NCBI RefSeq assembly: GCF_902459725.1
Contig: NZ_CABPSH010000003.1
Span: forward strand, 434,001 to 498,000
Length of the DNA stretch: 64,000 bases
Origin: Pandoraea eparura
GTDB lineage: Bacteria > Pseudomonadota > Gammaproteobacteria > Burkholderiales > Burkholderiaceae
Direction: 5' to 3'
This document shows positions 1 through 9,364 of the stretch, piece by piece. A program made the translations under genes and the position numbers. Position 1 is the stretch's first letter; the number at the start of each line of letters is the position of its first letter. The notes under the pieces are model-generated. The model was not told the DNA's origin and did not search any database. It saw only the letters and a program-made list of their open reading frames with translations.

Positions 1-1
1 T

Positions 2-484
2 CCACAAGCGGCATGGCAACTGCTGCAAGGCGTCGAAACGCTGCCGCTGCGCATGGCGCGGCATGTCGACAACGCACGTCGGGTGGTGGAATTTCTGGCC
101 GGACACGAGGCCGTGGCGAGCGTCGCCTACCCCGAACTGGCGTCGCATCCCGACCACGCACTGGCCAAACGCCTGTTGCCGCGCGGCGCCGGCGCGGTAT
201 TCAGCTTCAACCTGAAGGGGGATCGGGCGGCTGGGCGTCGCTTCATTGAATCGCTGCAGCTATTCTCGCATCTGGCGAATGTGGGCGATGCGCGCTCGCT
301 GGTCATTCACCCCGCCTCGACCACGCATTTCCGCATGGACGCCGCGGCGCTCGCGGCAGCCGGTATCGGAGAAGGCACCGTGCGCCTGTCGATCGGCCTG
401 GAAGACCCCGACGACCTGATTCAGGATCTCAAACGCGGCCTGAAGGCGGCCGTCAAGTCCACAGCCAAGGGGCAAACGCGATGA
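2..484 (+). CDS. metY: O-acetylhomoserine aminocarboxypropyltransferase, C-terminal part (5' truncated by window edge)
   Basis: This is the C-terminal ~160 residues of a PLP-dependent Cys/Met metabolism enzyme of the MetY type, which makes homocysteine or methionine precursors from O-acetylhomoserine and sulfide. The frame is open from base 2 through the ATG at 53, so the true start lies outside the window. The tail carries the family signature SLVIHPASTTH followed by AGIGEGTVRLSIGLEDPDDL, which is typical of the end of MetY/MetB/MetC proteins. The stop codon overlaps the next ATG by four bases (ATGA), so it is probably translationally coupled to the hydrolase downstream. The PLP lysine is not in the window. 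MetB or MetZ is an alternative, but the ending fits MetY best. Confidence 0.85.
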   Translation, partial: PQAAWQLLQGVETLPLRMARHVDNARRVVEFLAGHEAVASVAYPELASHPDHALAKRLLPRGAGAVFSFNLKGDRAAGRRFIESLQLFSHLANVGDARSLVIHPASTTHFRMDAAALAAAGIGEGTVRLSIGLEDPDDLIQDLKRGLKAAVKSTAKGQTR

Positions 485-1296
485 ACTTCACCATCGACGG
501 CAACAACCTCTACGCGTACACCGCTGGCAAATCGATGGATCCGGCGCTGCCGACAGTCGTCTTCCTGCATGGCGCGCAGCACGACCACAGCGTGTGGGGG
601 TTACAGAGCCGATACCTCGCTCATCACGGCATGAACGTGCTCGCCCTGGATCTGCCCGGGCATCACCGCAGCGCGGGCGCCCCATTGACCACGATTGGCG
701 AGATGGCCGATCGCGTGGTCGCCGTCCTCGATGCGGCCGGCATCGGACAAGCGACGTGGGTCGGGCACAGCATGGGGTCGCTGATCGCGCTGGACGCCGC
801 CGCCCGCCATCCCGAGCGGGTGTCCCGCATTGCGCTGGTGGGCACCGCCTACCCAATGAAGGTGTCCGACGTGCTGCTCGAGGCCGCCGCCGAGCGTGAG
901 CCGGAGGCCATCGCCCTTGTCAACGCCTGGTCGCACAGCACGCTCGCGGCCAAGCCTTCGGCGCCCGGCCCCGGTTTCTGGACATGGGGCGTGAATCAAC
1001 GGTTGATGGAGCGCGTGTCGCAACGCAATCCCGCCAAGGTGTTTCTCACCGACTTCGAGGCGTGCAATCGCTACGATCAGGGAATGGCCGCGGCTGCGCA
1101 GGTGCGGTGTCCTGTGCTCGCCGTGCTGGGGCAGCGCGATCAGATGACGCCGCCGCGCGCAGCACAAGCCCTGCTCGACGCGCTGCGCGAGGCCGGTGCG
1201 CCGGTCTCGATCAAGGTCGTCAATGCGGGGCACGCGATCATGACCGAGCAGCCGGACGCCCTGCTCGATGCGCTCGTCGCATTCATGCGACACTGA
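481..1296 (+). CDS. alpha/beta-fold hydrolase
   Basis: A 271-residue single-domain alpha/beta hydrolase with no signal peptide, so probably cytoplasmic. The oxyanion-hole motif FLHGAQHDHSVW lies at residues 28-39 and the nucleophile elbow GHSMGS at 95-100 (Ser97). A likely acid is the Asp in GQRDQ near residue 220, and the catalytic His is in NAGHA (about residue 251). It starts inside the metY stop (ATGA overlap), which argues for co-transcription. A role in sulfur amino-acid acyl-ester handling is suggested by position only. The substrate cannot be read from the sequence. Confidence 0.85.
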   Translation: MNFTIDGNNLYAYTAGKSMDPALPTVVFLHGAQHDHSVWGLQSRYLAHHGMNVLALDLPGHHRSAGAPLTTIGEMADRVVAVLDAAGIGQATWVGHSMGSLIALDAAARHPERVSRIALVGTAYPMKVSDVLLEAAAEREPEAIALVNAWSHSTLAAKPSAPGPGFWTWGVNQRLMERVSQRNPAKVFLTDFEACNRYDQGMAAAAQVRCPVLAVLGQRDQMTPPRAAQALLDALREAGAPVSIKVVNAGHAIMTEQPDALLDALVAFMRH

Positions 1297-1328
1297 GCGC
1301 GTCACCTTCCCAATGGAGGAGGCTTGCG

Positions 1329-1652
1329 ATGACACCTGGGCACGACGACGCACCGGCGTTTCGCCGGTTTGCGGACTTTTACCCGTTCTATCTCGGAGAG
1401 CACCGCAACTCCGTCTGCCGCCGTCTGCATTTCGTCGGCTCTTGGGGCGTGATCGCCTTTCTGCTGACGTTTATGGTGACGGGCAACCCTTGGTGGCTGC
1501 TCGCGGCGGTTGTGTGCGGCTATGCGTTCGCGTGGGTGGGCCACTTCTTTTTCGAGAAGAACCGGCCCGCCACCTTCCGCCATCCGATCTACAGCCTGAT
1601 GGGCGACTGGGTCATGTTTCGGGATATCTGCCTGGGCCGCATCAAGCTCTAG
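1329..1652 (+). CDS. DUF962 / Mpo1-like membrane protein
   Basis: A 107-residue protein of the DUF962 family, whose yeast member Mpo1 is an Fe(II)-dependent fatty-acid alpha-oxidation dioxygenase. The conserved histidine motifs RRLHFVGSW and VGHFFFEKNRPAT are visible, with two or three hydrophobic segments between them. The start at 1329 is chosen because GGAGG precedes it by eight bases; the reading frame is open further upstream but has no comparable ribosome site. The 3' end overlaps the convergent yihY-like gene by 11 bases. The biochemical role in bacteria is not established. Confidence 0.8.
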   Translation: MTPGHDDAPAFRRFADFYPFYLGEHRNSVCRRLHFVGSWGVIAFLLTFMVTGNPWWLLAAVVCGYAFAWVGHFFFEKNRPATFRHPIYSLMGDWVMFRDICLGRIKL

Positions 1653-2958
1653 CGCCTTCGTGGGACTCACCGCTCGCGTGATCCGCCCCCGCGCCCGACG
1701 TGTCGTCACCACAATTTGCCAGCGTGACATCGCACGGTAACGCATCGGCCAGCGGTACGTCCCACCTCCCGTCGCGCAGGATCTCGGCGACATGCGCGCC
1801 GTCAAGCGCGTGACGCTCCATTTGCCGTGCCAACTCGTCGACGTTGAGGGCCAGTTGCGCGACCAGCGGCGCCAGAGTCGCCGTGCGCGGGTTCGCGAGC
1901 AGCAGCCATCGCTCTGCCGGGGGCGGCGTCGTCAGCCGCCCGACCCACCCCATCCGCTCGAGCCGGGTAAGCAAATCACCGGCATGATCGAGGCTCGTGC
2001 GCATGGTGCTCGCCAATTGCACCATCGTGCACCCGCTGCCGCCGGCCTCCCGGTCCAGATTGAGCAAATGGATCAGCGTCAGGCCATCGAGCAGATCGCT
2101 TCCCGGAAATCGGGGATATTGGAAGTGTCCAAGGCGCAGCGCGGGCAGCACTGACGCGATCGTCGCGCCGATCAGTGCCACCAGCCACGACAGATAGATC
2201 CATAACAAGAAGATCGGCACCGCCGCGAAGGCGCCGTACACGGCCGTATAAGTCGGGAACTGCCGGATGTATAGGCCGAAGCCCCGCTTGGTCAGGTCGA
2301 ACGCCAGCGCCGCGACGACCCCGCCGACCAACGCGTCACGCCAATCCACCTTGCAATTCGGCATGTAGAGATACATCAGCATGAACACCAGACTTGTCAG
2401 CGCGGGCGGAATCAGACTGAGCAGCGAGGCGACGATCGGCGGCAACGTGCTCACCAGCGACATCGATTGCGTGAAGACGTACGAACTGATCGACAGACTC
2501 ACCCCAATCAACAGCGGCCCGAGCGTCAGCAAGCTCCAGTAGATCAGCAGGCGCTGCGCGAGCGGACGGGGACGTCGCACGCGCCAGATCACATTGAACG
2601 CCGACTCGATCGTCATCAACGTGAGCACGGCCGTCACCAGCAAACCGATCAGACCGAAGGCCGTCAGGCTTTTCGCCTTCGACGCGAACTGGTTCAAGTA
2701 GTTGAATATCTGGGCATTCACGCTCTCGGGCATCAGGTGCTCGAGCAGGAAGCCCTGCAAGGCGTCGCGAAACGCATTGAAGATCGGGAAGGCCGTGAAC
2801 AACGCGAACGTCACCGCGAACAGTGGCACGATCGACAGGATCGAGGTAAACGTCAGGCTTCCCGCCACCTGCGGAATCCGGTCGTCCTTTGCCCGCGCAA
2901 GCGCGTATCTCAGCAGTTGGCGAACGTTGTTCCAGTTGATGCGGGAGAATCTGAGCAA
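1642..2958 (-). CDS. YihY/BrkB family inner-membrane protein
   Basis: A 438-residue polytopic membrane protein of the YihY (BrkB, formerly called RNase BN) family. The N-terminal 280 residues carry the family's six or so hydrophobic helices, with the usual landmarks DDRIPQVAGSLTFTSILSIVPL near residues 25-45 and YTAVYGAFAAVPIFLLWIYLSW near 240-260. The last ~150 residues form a soluble cytoplasmic extension that looks winged-helix-like (VQLASTMRTSLDHAGDLLTRLERMGWV), as in other Burkholderiales members. Function is unknown. It is transcribed alone and converges on the DUF962 gene. Confidence 0.85.
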   Translation of the reverse strand: MLRFSRINWNNVRQLLRYALARAKDDRIPQVAGSLTFTSILSIVPLFAVTFALFTAFPIFNAFRDALQGFLLEHLMPESVNAQIFNYLNQFASKAKSLTAFGLIGLLVTAVLTLMTIESAFNVIWRVRRPRPLAQRLLIYWSLLTLGPLLIGVSLSISSYVFTQSMSLVSTLPPIVASLLSLIPPALTSLVFMLMYLYMPNCKVDWRDALVGGVVAALAFDLTKRGFGLYIRQFPTYTAVYGAFAAVPIFLLWIYLSWLVALIGATIASVLPALRLGHFQYPRFPGSDLLDGLTLIHLLNLDREAGGSGCTMVQLASTMRTSLDHAGDLLTRLERMGWVGRLTTPPPAERWLLLANPRTATLAPLVAQLALNVDELARQMERHALDGAHVAEILRDGRWDVPLADALPCDVTLANCGDDTSGAGADHASGESHEGARA

Positions 2959-3019
2959 ATCGGGCTCCAGAAGGAAAGCGCCGGCGCGGCCTGCCGGCGA
3001 CTGCGCATCCCACGCGGTC

Positions 3020-3148
3020 CATTACGCGGTTGTGCGATCACGCGGTCATGCGGCTACGTGGGTACATCGTTACGTGGCTTAGTCGTCGCGCAGTTAAGCC
3101 GTTACGCGATTAAGCCGTCACCCGGTCAAAAGCCGTCGCGCGGTTAAG

Positions 3149-3155
<7 letters not shown>
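3020..3155. repeat. degenerate ~17-bp tandem repeats ahead of the wrbA-like promoter
   Basis: Roughly 17-base degenerate units rich in TTAAGCCGT and ACGCG run through this stretch. The core TTAAGCCGT(T/C)AC occurs at 3094, 3110 and 3144, spaced 16 and 34 bases, with weaker copies before. The 496-base gap 2959-3454 contains these repeats, a promoter, and a pyrimidine-rich 5' untranslated region with a repeated TTTTTCGA-like motif (3190-3235). I see no gene in it. Confidence 0.6.
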
Positions 3156-4042
<887 letters not shown>

Positions 4043-4123
4043 GGGCTTGCGCCGCGCGTCACGCCACCCCGACGCGGCGGCGGCTCGCTTTCCCGCAGTA
4101 AATCCGGCCCTCACGACAAGCCC

Positions 4124-4588
4124 ATGACTGCTACACCGCCCGATATGCCACAAAGCACCGATGCCCGCAGTGCGCACGCGCAGGCCCCGCGCACGCCACC
4201 GCCGATGCCCGTCGCCTCCGGCGGGGCTCGTGGGCTGCGCCTGGCCAGCGTGACGAGTCTGTTGGCATTGATTGCGCTGTCGCTCGCCTGGGAGTTGTGG
4301 CTTGCGCCGCTGCGTCCCGGCGGCTCGTGGCTGGTACTCAAGGCGTTGCTGTTGCTGCTGCCGCTGCGCGGCGTGTTGCGCGGCAACCTCTACACGCTTC
4401 AGTGGTCAAGCATGTTCATCCTGCTGTTTCTTGCCGAAGGCGTTGTGCGCGGCATGACGGACACAGGGGTATCGGCCTCGCTCGCGTGGATCGAGACGGC
4501 ACTGTCCGTCGTCTTTTTCTTCTCGACGATCTTTTATCTGCGGCCCTTCAAGCGGGCCGCGAAAGCCTGCGCCGCCGCCGCCCGTTAG
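4124..4588 (+). CDS. DUF2069 membrane protein
   Basis: A 154-residue small membrane protein. After a proline-rich N-terminus of ~35 residues come about four hydrophobic helices (residues ~40-60, 68-82, 90-106, 118-140) and a basic C-terminus (RPFKRAAKA). The core with WELWLAP, LKALLLLLPLRG and YTLQWSSMFILLFLAEG is the DUF2069 signature. It lies 81 bases after the wrbA-like gene in the same direction and is probably co-transcribed. Function is unknown. Confidence 0.8.
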   Translation: MTATPPDMPQSTDARSAHAQAPRTPPPMPVASGGARGLRLASVTSLLALIALSLAWELWLAPLRPGGSWLVLKALLLLLPLRGVLRGNLYTLQWSSMFILLFLAEGVVRGMTDTGVSASLAWIETALSVVFFFSTIFYLRPFKRAAKACAAAAR

Positions 4589-4654
4589 CGCCTGCCCTCG
4601 AAACTCAGCGTTGCCAAACCTTGGATCGCGCGAAGCGTGTGCCGCCCCCCTGCC

Positions 4655-6076
4655 ATGAACGACTCCTCCTTCCTCACCGCGTGCCGTGACCTGCTGGGTC
4701 GTGACCACGTTCTGCGCGAGGCCGCCGACACGGGCGCCTACCTCACCGACCAACGCAAACGCTACACAGGACGCGCCCTCGCGGTGCTTCGCCCCGCCGA
4801 CACCGCACAGGTCGCCGCCCTCGTGCGACTGTGCGTCAGGCACGGCGTGCCGATGGTGCCGCAAGGCGGCAACACGGGCCTCGCCGGCGGCGCGACGCCC
4901 GACACAACCGGACGTCAGGTGCTCATCAGCTTGCGCCGCCTCGATCGCATCCGAGAAGTGGATGCCGAGAACATGACCCTGACCGCCGAGGCCGGCTGTC
5001 TGCTGGCGAACGTGCAGGCAGCGGCCGCCGCCGCGCAGCGCCTGTTCCCGCTCAGCCTGGCTGCCGAGGGCAGTTGCACCATCGGCGGCAATCTCGCGAC
5101 GAATGCGGGCGGCACCGCCGTCTTGCGTTATGGCAATACGCGCGAACTGTGTCTCGGCCTCGAGGTGGTGACGCCACAAGGCGAACTGTGGGAGGGCTTG
5201 CGCGGGCTGAGCAAGGACAACACCGGCTACGACCTCCGCGATCTGTTTATCGGCGCGGAAGGCACGCTCGGGCTGATTACCGCAGCAACACTCAAGCTCT
5301 TCGCACAACCCATGGCGCGCATGACGGCGCTCGCCGCGCTGGACAGCCCGGCGCACGCGCTGGCACTCCTGAATCTGGCGCAACGCATGGCAGGCCCGCT
5401 GCTGACAGGCTTCGAGTTGATGTCCCACTTCTGCCTCCAACTCGTCGCGCAAGTCTTCCCACAGCAGCGTTATCCGTTCGCACAACCCCATGCCCAGGCC
5501 GTGCTGCTCGAACTGTCGGACAACGAGAGTGAAGCGCACGCACGCGATCTGCTGGAGCGCTTGCTGAGCGCGGCCGTCGAGCAGGGCATCGTGCGCGACG
5601 CCATCGTCGCGAACAGCCTGGCGCAATCGAATGCGCTCTGGCACTTGCGCGAAAGCATTCCGCTGGCGCAGTCGGCCATGGGGCTCAACATCAAGCACGA
5701 CATCGCCGTGCCGGTGTCCCAGGTACCTGCGTTTCTCAACGCCACCGACCCGATCGTTGAGCGCCTTGCACCCGGCGCGCGCAGGGTCACCTTCGGCCAT
5801 CTGGGCGACGGAAATCTGCATTACAACGTGATGGCGCCCGAGGGCGTCGATCCCGCGGCCTTCCTTCACCAATATCAGACGAGCGTCACCGCCGCCGTGC
5901 ACGACAGCGTGCATGCCCATCGCGGCACCATCAGCGCGGAGCATGGCCTCGGGCAACTCAAACGCGACGCCTCGGCGCGTTACAAGTCGCCGGTCGAACT
6001 CGCGCTGATGCGCACGCTCAAGACGGCCTTCGACCCGCTCGGGCTGATGAACCCGGGCAAGGTGCTGCCCGACTGA
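4655..6076 (+). CDS. FAD-linked 2-hydroxyacid dehydrogenase (GlcD/D-2-hydroxyglutarate dehydrogenase family)
   Basis: A 473-residue flavoprotein of the FAD_binding_4 / FAD-oxidase_C architecture. The FAD-binding N-half shows VPQGGNTGLAGGA (about residues 68-80) and EGSCTIGGNLATNAGG (about 138-153). The C-terminal half has the metal and substrate motif HLGDGNLHYN (about 384-393) and EHGLGQLK (about 433-440). These are hallmarks of D-lactate, D-2-hydroxyglutarate and glycolate dehydrogenases. The ATG at 4655 is preferred over an in-frame GTG 18 bases upstream because the family begins near there. The exact substrate is undecided. Confidence 0.85.
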   Translation: MNDSSFLTACRDLLGRDHVLREAADTGAYLTDQRKRYTGRALAVLRPADTAQVAALVRLCVRHGVPMVPQGGNTGLAGGATPDTTGRQVLISLRRLDRIREVDAENMTLTAEAGCLLANVQAAAAAAQRLFPLSLAAEGSCTIGGNLATNAGGTAVLRYGNTRELCLGLEVVTPQGELWEGLRGLSKDNTGYDLRDLFIGAEGTLGLITAATLKLFAQPMARMTALAALDSPAHALALLNLAQRMAGPLLTGFELMSHFCLQLVAQVFPQQRYPFAQPHAQAVLLELSDNESEAHARDLLERLLSAAVEQGIVRDAIVANSLAQSNALWHLRESIPLAQSAMGLNIKHDIAVPVSQVPAFLNATDPIVERLAPGARRVTFGHLGDGNLHYNVMAPEGVDPAAFLHQYQTSVTAAVHDSVHAHRGTISAEHGLGQLKRDASARYKSPVELALMRTLKTAFDPLGLMNPGKVLPD

Positions 6077-6099
6077 GCGCCGCCGCCGCGTCGCCCATC

Positions 6100-7677
6100 A
6101 TGACATCCACCGTCCCGCCGACCGGTCCTGACACCGCGCCGGCAAACGACCCGTCAAGACCGATGCGCGTCGAGGCATACCGCTACGCGCTTGGCCTGAT
6201 CCCGGGGCTCGAATTTTTCGAGAACGCGCTGCTTGTCTACTTCGCCGTCTACATCTCCGGCGGCGTCGACGCCTCACCCAAAGAGTTCGTCTGGATAACG
6301 ACGGCCTACGGCATGGCGTCGGTCCTCGCCATCCTCAAACAGCAATGGTTTGTCGAGCGCATCGGCTATCGCCGCTATCTGACGGCCTCACTGCTGCTGT
6401 ATGCCTGCGGCGCCCTGCTTGCGGGCACCAGCGAGAGCGTGACGCAACTCGTGATCGCGCGGACCTGCCAGGGCTTTTGCGCGGGGAGTTGGATGAGTTC
6501 GTGCCGCATCCTCGCGCAAGTGAGCGTGCCGGCGGCGCGCCGCGGCAAAACGGTGCAAACCTTCGCCCTGCTGCTGTTCACCGGCTCGGCCGTTGCGCCG
6601 CTCATCGGCGGACTGCTCATCGCCGAATACACCTGGCGCACGCTGTTCCTGTGCACCGCGCCGCCCGCCGTGCTGCTCGCGGGACTCGCCTGGTTCTCGG
6701 TGCCGGACATCGGCCGCCTGCGCGAGCGCGCCACGGACAGCCGCTACCCGTTCGCCCCTTTCATGGCCTTCGCGTTGGCGATGGGGGCGTTTGAGCTCGT
6801 GCTGCAGGAAATGCGTTACACGTTGTGGCTGCAAACCCCGTGGTTGCCGTTGCTCACCGTCGTCGGCACGGGCGCGCTCGTGGCGTTCGGCTATCACCAG
6901 TGGCAACATCCGGCACCCTTCATTCGCCTGCAATCGTTGCGTCGCAGGGAGTTTCAGGTCGGGCTGTTGCTTTACGCGGCGTACTACTACCTGGCGAACA
7001 CGCAAAGCTACCTGATGCCGCGCATGCTCGAGCAGGGGTTGGGCTTCACGGTCGAGCGAACCGGGCAATTGCTCGGGTATTCGGCGCTCCTCACCGTGTT
7101 TCTGCTGTTGGCCTACTTTCGCGTCGCGAAATTCATTACGCACAAGAAATTACTGATCGTGAGCGGCTTCGCGATGACGATCGCCACCAGCCTGTGGCTC
7201 GCCGCCATGCCACCCGACGCGGGTCAGCCGCAACTCTATGGCGTGCTGGCCCTCAAGGCCGTGTTCGGCATCTTTACCGTGTTGCCCGTGGCCAACCTGA
7301 CCTTCCGCGCCTTCGACCACGAGAGCTTCGTGCATGGCTACCGGCTCAAGAACATCCTGCGCCAGCTCTCCGGCTCGTTCGCCGTCTCGACGATTGTGGC
7401 GTTCGAACAGCATCGAGAAGCGTTGCATCGCACGCGCCTGACGGAGATCGCCAATCCCTTCAACCCGCGCTTCACGCAGACGCTCGACGCGCTCGCCACA
7501 GCCCTCACGCACGCGGGCGTGGCCGCCTCGCAAGCCCACGGCGCCGCGCTCGCGCAAATTGCCCGGATGATTCAGCGGCAGGCGTCGTTTCTGACGTTCA
7601 TCGACGGCTTTCACTTCATCGCCATCGTCGCGCTGTGCGGCGCCATCTTTGCAGCCCTTCAAAAACAGCTAAATTAG
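6100..7677 (+). CDS. MFS transporter, DHA2-like (14-helix type)
   Basis: A 525-residue polytopic protein with about 14 hydrophobic helices. MFS signatures are visible, including GYRRYLTASLLLYACGALLAG between helices 2 and 3, RTCQGFCAGSWMSSCR near helix 4, and GSAVAPLIGGLLIAEYTWRTLF near helix 5, as in drug:H+ antiporter-2 exporters. It starts 23 bases after the FAD dehydrogenase in the same orientation. No membrane-fusion partner or regulator is adjacent, so the substrate is open. Confidence 0.8.
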   Translation: MTSTVPPTGPDTAPANDPSRPMRVEAYRYALGLIPGLEFFENALLVYFAVYISGGVDASPKEFVWITTAYGMASVLAILKQQWFVERIGYRRYLTASLLLYACGALLAGTSESVTQLVIARTCQGFCAGSWMSSCRILAQVSVPAARRGKTVQTFALLLFTGSAVAPLIGGLLIAEYTWRTLFLCTAPPAVLLAGLAWFSVPDIGRLRERATDSRYPFAPFMAFALAMGAFELVLQEMRYTLWLQTPWLPLLTVVGTGALVAFGYHQWQHPAPFIRLQSLRRREFQVGLLLYAAYYYLANTQSYLMPRMLEQGLGFTVERTGQLLGYSALLTVFLLLAYFRVAKFITHKKLLIVSGFAMTIATSLWLAAMPPDAGQPQLYGVLALKAVFGIFTVLPVANLTFRAFDHESFVHGYRLKNILRQLSGSFAVSTIVAFEQHREALHRTRLTEIANPFNPRFTQTLDALATALTHAGVAASQAHGAALAQIARMIQRQASFLTFIDGFHFIAIVALCGAIFAALQKQLN

Positions 7678-7752
7678 TAACGTTGCGCCATCGCAGTGCG
7701 ACGTGCCCTTGCATACCACCGCTGCGGCATCAACCCTCCGACTTCGCTCGTC

Positions 7753-8604
7753 ATGTTCAAAACCCTGCTCGCCCGCCTCCGACGCGCCCACGCACGCCCT
7801 ACCATCGACGACGCCGTCTGGCACGAGGTGGTGGGCGCACTGCCATTCCTGGCACGGCGTAGCGCGGCCGACGTGGACAAGCTGCGCGGACTCGCGACTG
7901 AGTTCCTGGGCAGCAAACACTTTTCGACGGCGCACGACCTGCCGTTGACCGAGGCGATGTGCGTCTCGGTGGCCGCGCAGGCGTGCCTGCCGATTCTCAA
8001 TCTGCCCAGCGCGCTGTATCGCGGATGGACGGGCATCGTGCTGTACCCCGGCGAGTTCCTGATCCGCAAAACCGTGGAGGATGACGCCGGCGTGGTGCAC
8101 GACATCGCGCAGGAGGCGAGCGGCGAAGCCTGGGAAGGCGGACCGGTCGTGCTCTCATGGCAAGACGTGCAAGCGAGCGATGTGCTGGCGTACAACGTGG
8201 TGATTCACGAGTTCGTGCACAAGATCGACATGGAAGGCGGTGAAGCCGACGGTGTACCGCCGATGCTGCGGCGTCTGCATGGCGAGCTCACGCCCGAGGC
8301 CTGGTGCGAGGTCTTCGACCCTGCGTATGAGGCGTTCTGCCACGACGTGTCCAACGTTCCCGATGCCCATTGGGACGCGTTCGCGTCGTCGTCGCTGCTC
8401 GATCCATACGCCACCGAACACGAATCGGAGTTCTTCGCGGTCTGCGCCGAGGCGTTCTTTGTCGCCCCCGAGGCCTTCCGCGACGCCTATCCGTCCCTCT
8501 ACACACTGTTTTCCCGCTATTTCCTGCAAGATCCCGCAGCGAGCGCCGGCGCAGGCGACGGCACGCCCGGCACGGCGGGGCTCGCGCCCGCCACAACCCC
8601 GTGA
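7753..8604 (+). CDS. mtfA: MtfA-type zinc metallopeptidase
   Basis: A 283-residue soluble protein of the MtfA/PgtH family, a zinc aminopeptidase that in E. coli binds the glucose repressor Mlc. The zinc site HEFVHKID lies near residue 152, and the third ligand region ESEFFAVCAEAFF lies near 229. Other family landmarks are LYPGEFLI, WEGGPVVLSWQDV and LLDPYATEHESEFF. The ATG at 7753 gives the family's usual length. The codons upstream in this frame (from 7696) show no homology. It ends just before the rpmE2 promoter. Confidence 0.9.
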   Translation: MFKTLLARLRRAHARPTIDDAVWHEVVGALPFLARRSAADVDKLRGLATEFLGSKHFSTAHDLPLTEAMCVSVAAQACLPILNLPSALYRGWTGIVLYPGEFLIRKTVEDDAGVVHDIAQEASGEAWEGGPVVLSWQDVQASDVLAYNVVIHEFVHKIDMEGGEADGVPPMLRRLHGELTPEAWCEVFDPAYEAFCHDVSNVPDAHWDAFASSSLLDPYATEHESEFFAVCAEAFFVAPEAFRDAYPSLYTLFSRYFLQDPAASAGAGDGTPGTAGLAPATTP

Positions 8605-8609
8605 AAACT

Positions 8610-8639
8610 TTGCGAAAGTCATTGTTTTCATGGCATAAT
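8610..8639 (+). promoter_or_regulatory. promoter of rpmE2
   Basis: TTGCGA (8610-8615) and CATAAT (8634-8639) are separated by 18 bases. The leader to the rpmE2 start is ~145 bases, GC-rich and able to fold, which is long for a ribosomal protein and compatible with leader regulation. Confidence 0.6.
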
Positions 8640-8790
8640 GCGCGTTTTACTCACCCGGAAAGTGGTTGACGTCCTTCCCGCCGTATGACGGCGCTGGCGT
8701 TAGCGGGCCAACGGGGCGCCTCCCGGGGTAACGACCTCGGGCGAACCTCCTCCCGCGCAGACTGGCTACCGACTTAACCCAAGGTACATC

Positions 8791-9057
8791 ATGAAAGAAG
8801 GCATTCACCCCGAATACCGCGAAGTCCTGTTCCGCGACATGACGCCCGGCGTTGACTTCGAATTCATCACCCGCTCGACGATCCACACCAAGGAAACGGT
8901 CGAGAAGGATGGCAAGACCTACCCGCTCGTGAAGATCGAAACGTCGTCGGCTTCGCACAACTTCTACACCGGCGAACAGCGCATCATGGACACGGCCGGC
9001 CGCGTCGACAAGTTCCGCCAGAAGTTCGGCAACCGCGCCGGCGGCAAGATCGCCTGA
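8791..9057 (+). CDS. rpmE2: 50S ribosomal protein L31, type B
   Basis: An 88-residue L31 of the cysteine-free (C-, type B) class, which does not bind zinc. It begins [17 protein letters not shown] and contains [12 protein letters not shown] and [20 protein letters not shown], all diagnostic. No CxxC pair is present. AAGG lies seven bases before the ATG. It has its own promoter and is followed by a strong terminator, so it is monocistronic. Confidence 0.97.
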   Translation: MKEGIHPEYREVLFRDMTPGVDFEFITRSTIHTKETVEKDGKTYPLVKIETSSASHNFYTGEQRIMDTAGRVDKFRQKFGNRAGGKIA

Positions 9058-9161
9058 GTTTTACCGGCGACGCGCCGCACAACGCGATGCGGGGCCCGGC
9101 AGACACTGGCGGGCCAGCACATTGGGGGCAACACCCCGGCGTTGGAGAAAACATTGGAAAG

Positions 9162-9185
9162 GGGCAGCTCAGGCTGCCCTTTTTT
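9162..9185 (+). terminator. rho-independent terminator of rpmE2
   Basis: A perfect 7-bp stem GGGCAGC/GCTGCCC with loop TCAG is followed by six T. Confidence 0.93.
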
Positions 9186-9364
9186 GTTGGATCTGGCCTG
9201 CGCCATCGGGCCGGTTACTGTCATACTGTCGGCTTTGCCGATTTCCCCGAGTTTTCCCTTAGTTTCACCCTGAGCTTCACCCAAGGTTTCACTTTCGAGT
9301 CCGTTCCGGCTCGCTCCCTGAGTCTCTCCCATCCGGCCGCCGTGCCGGTCCTGTCGTCCGGCCT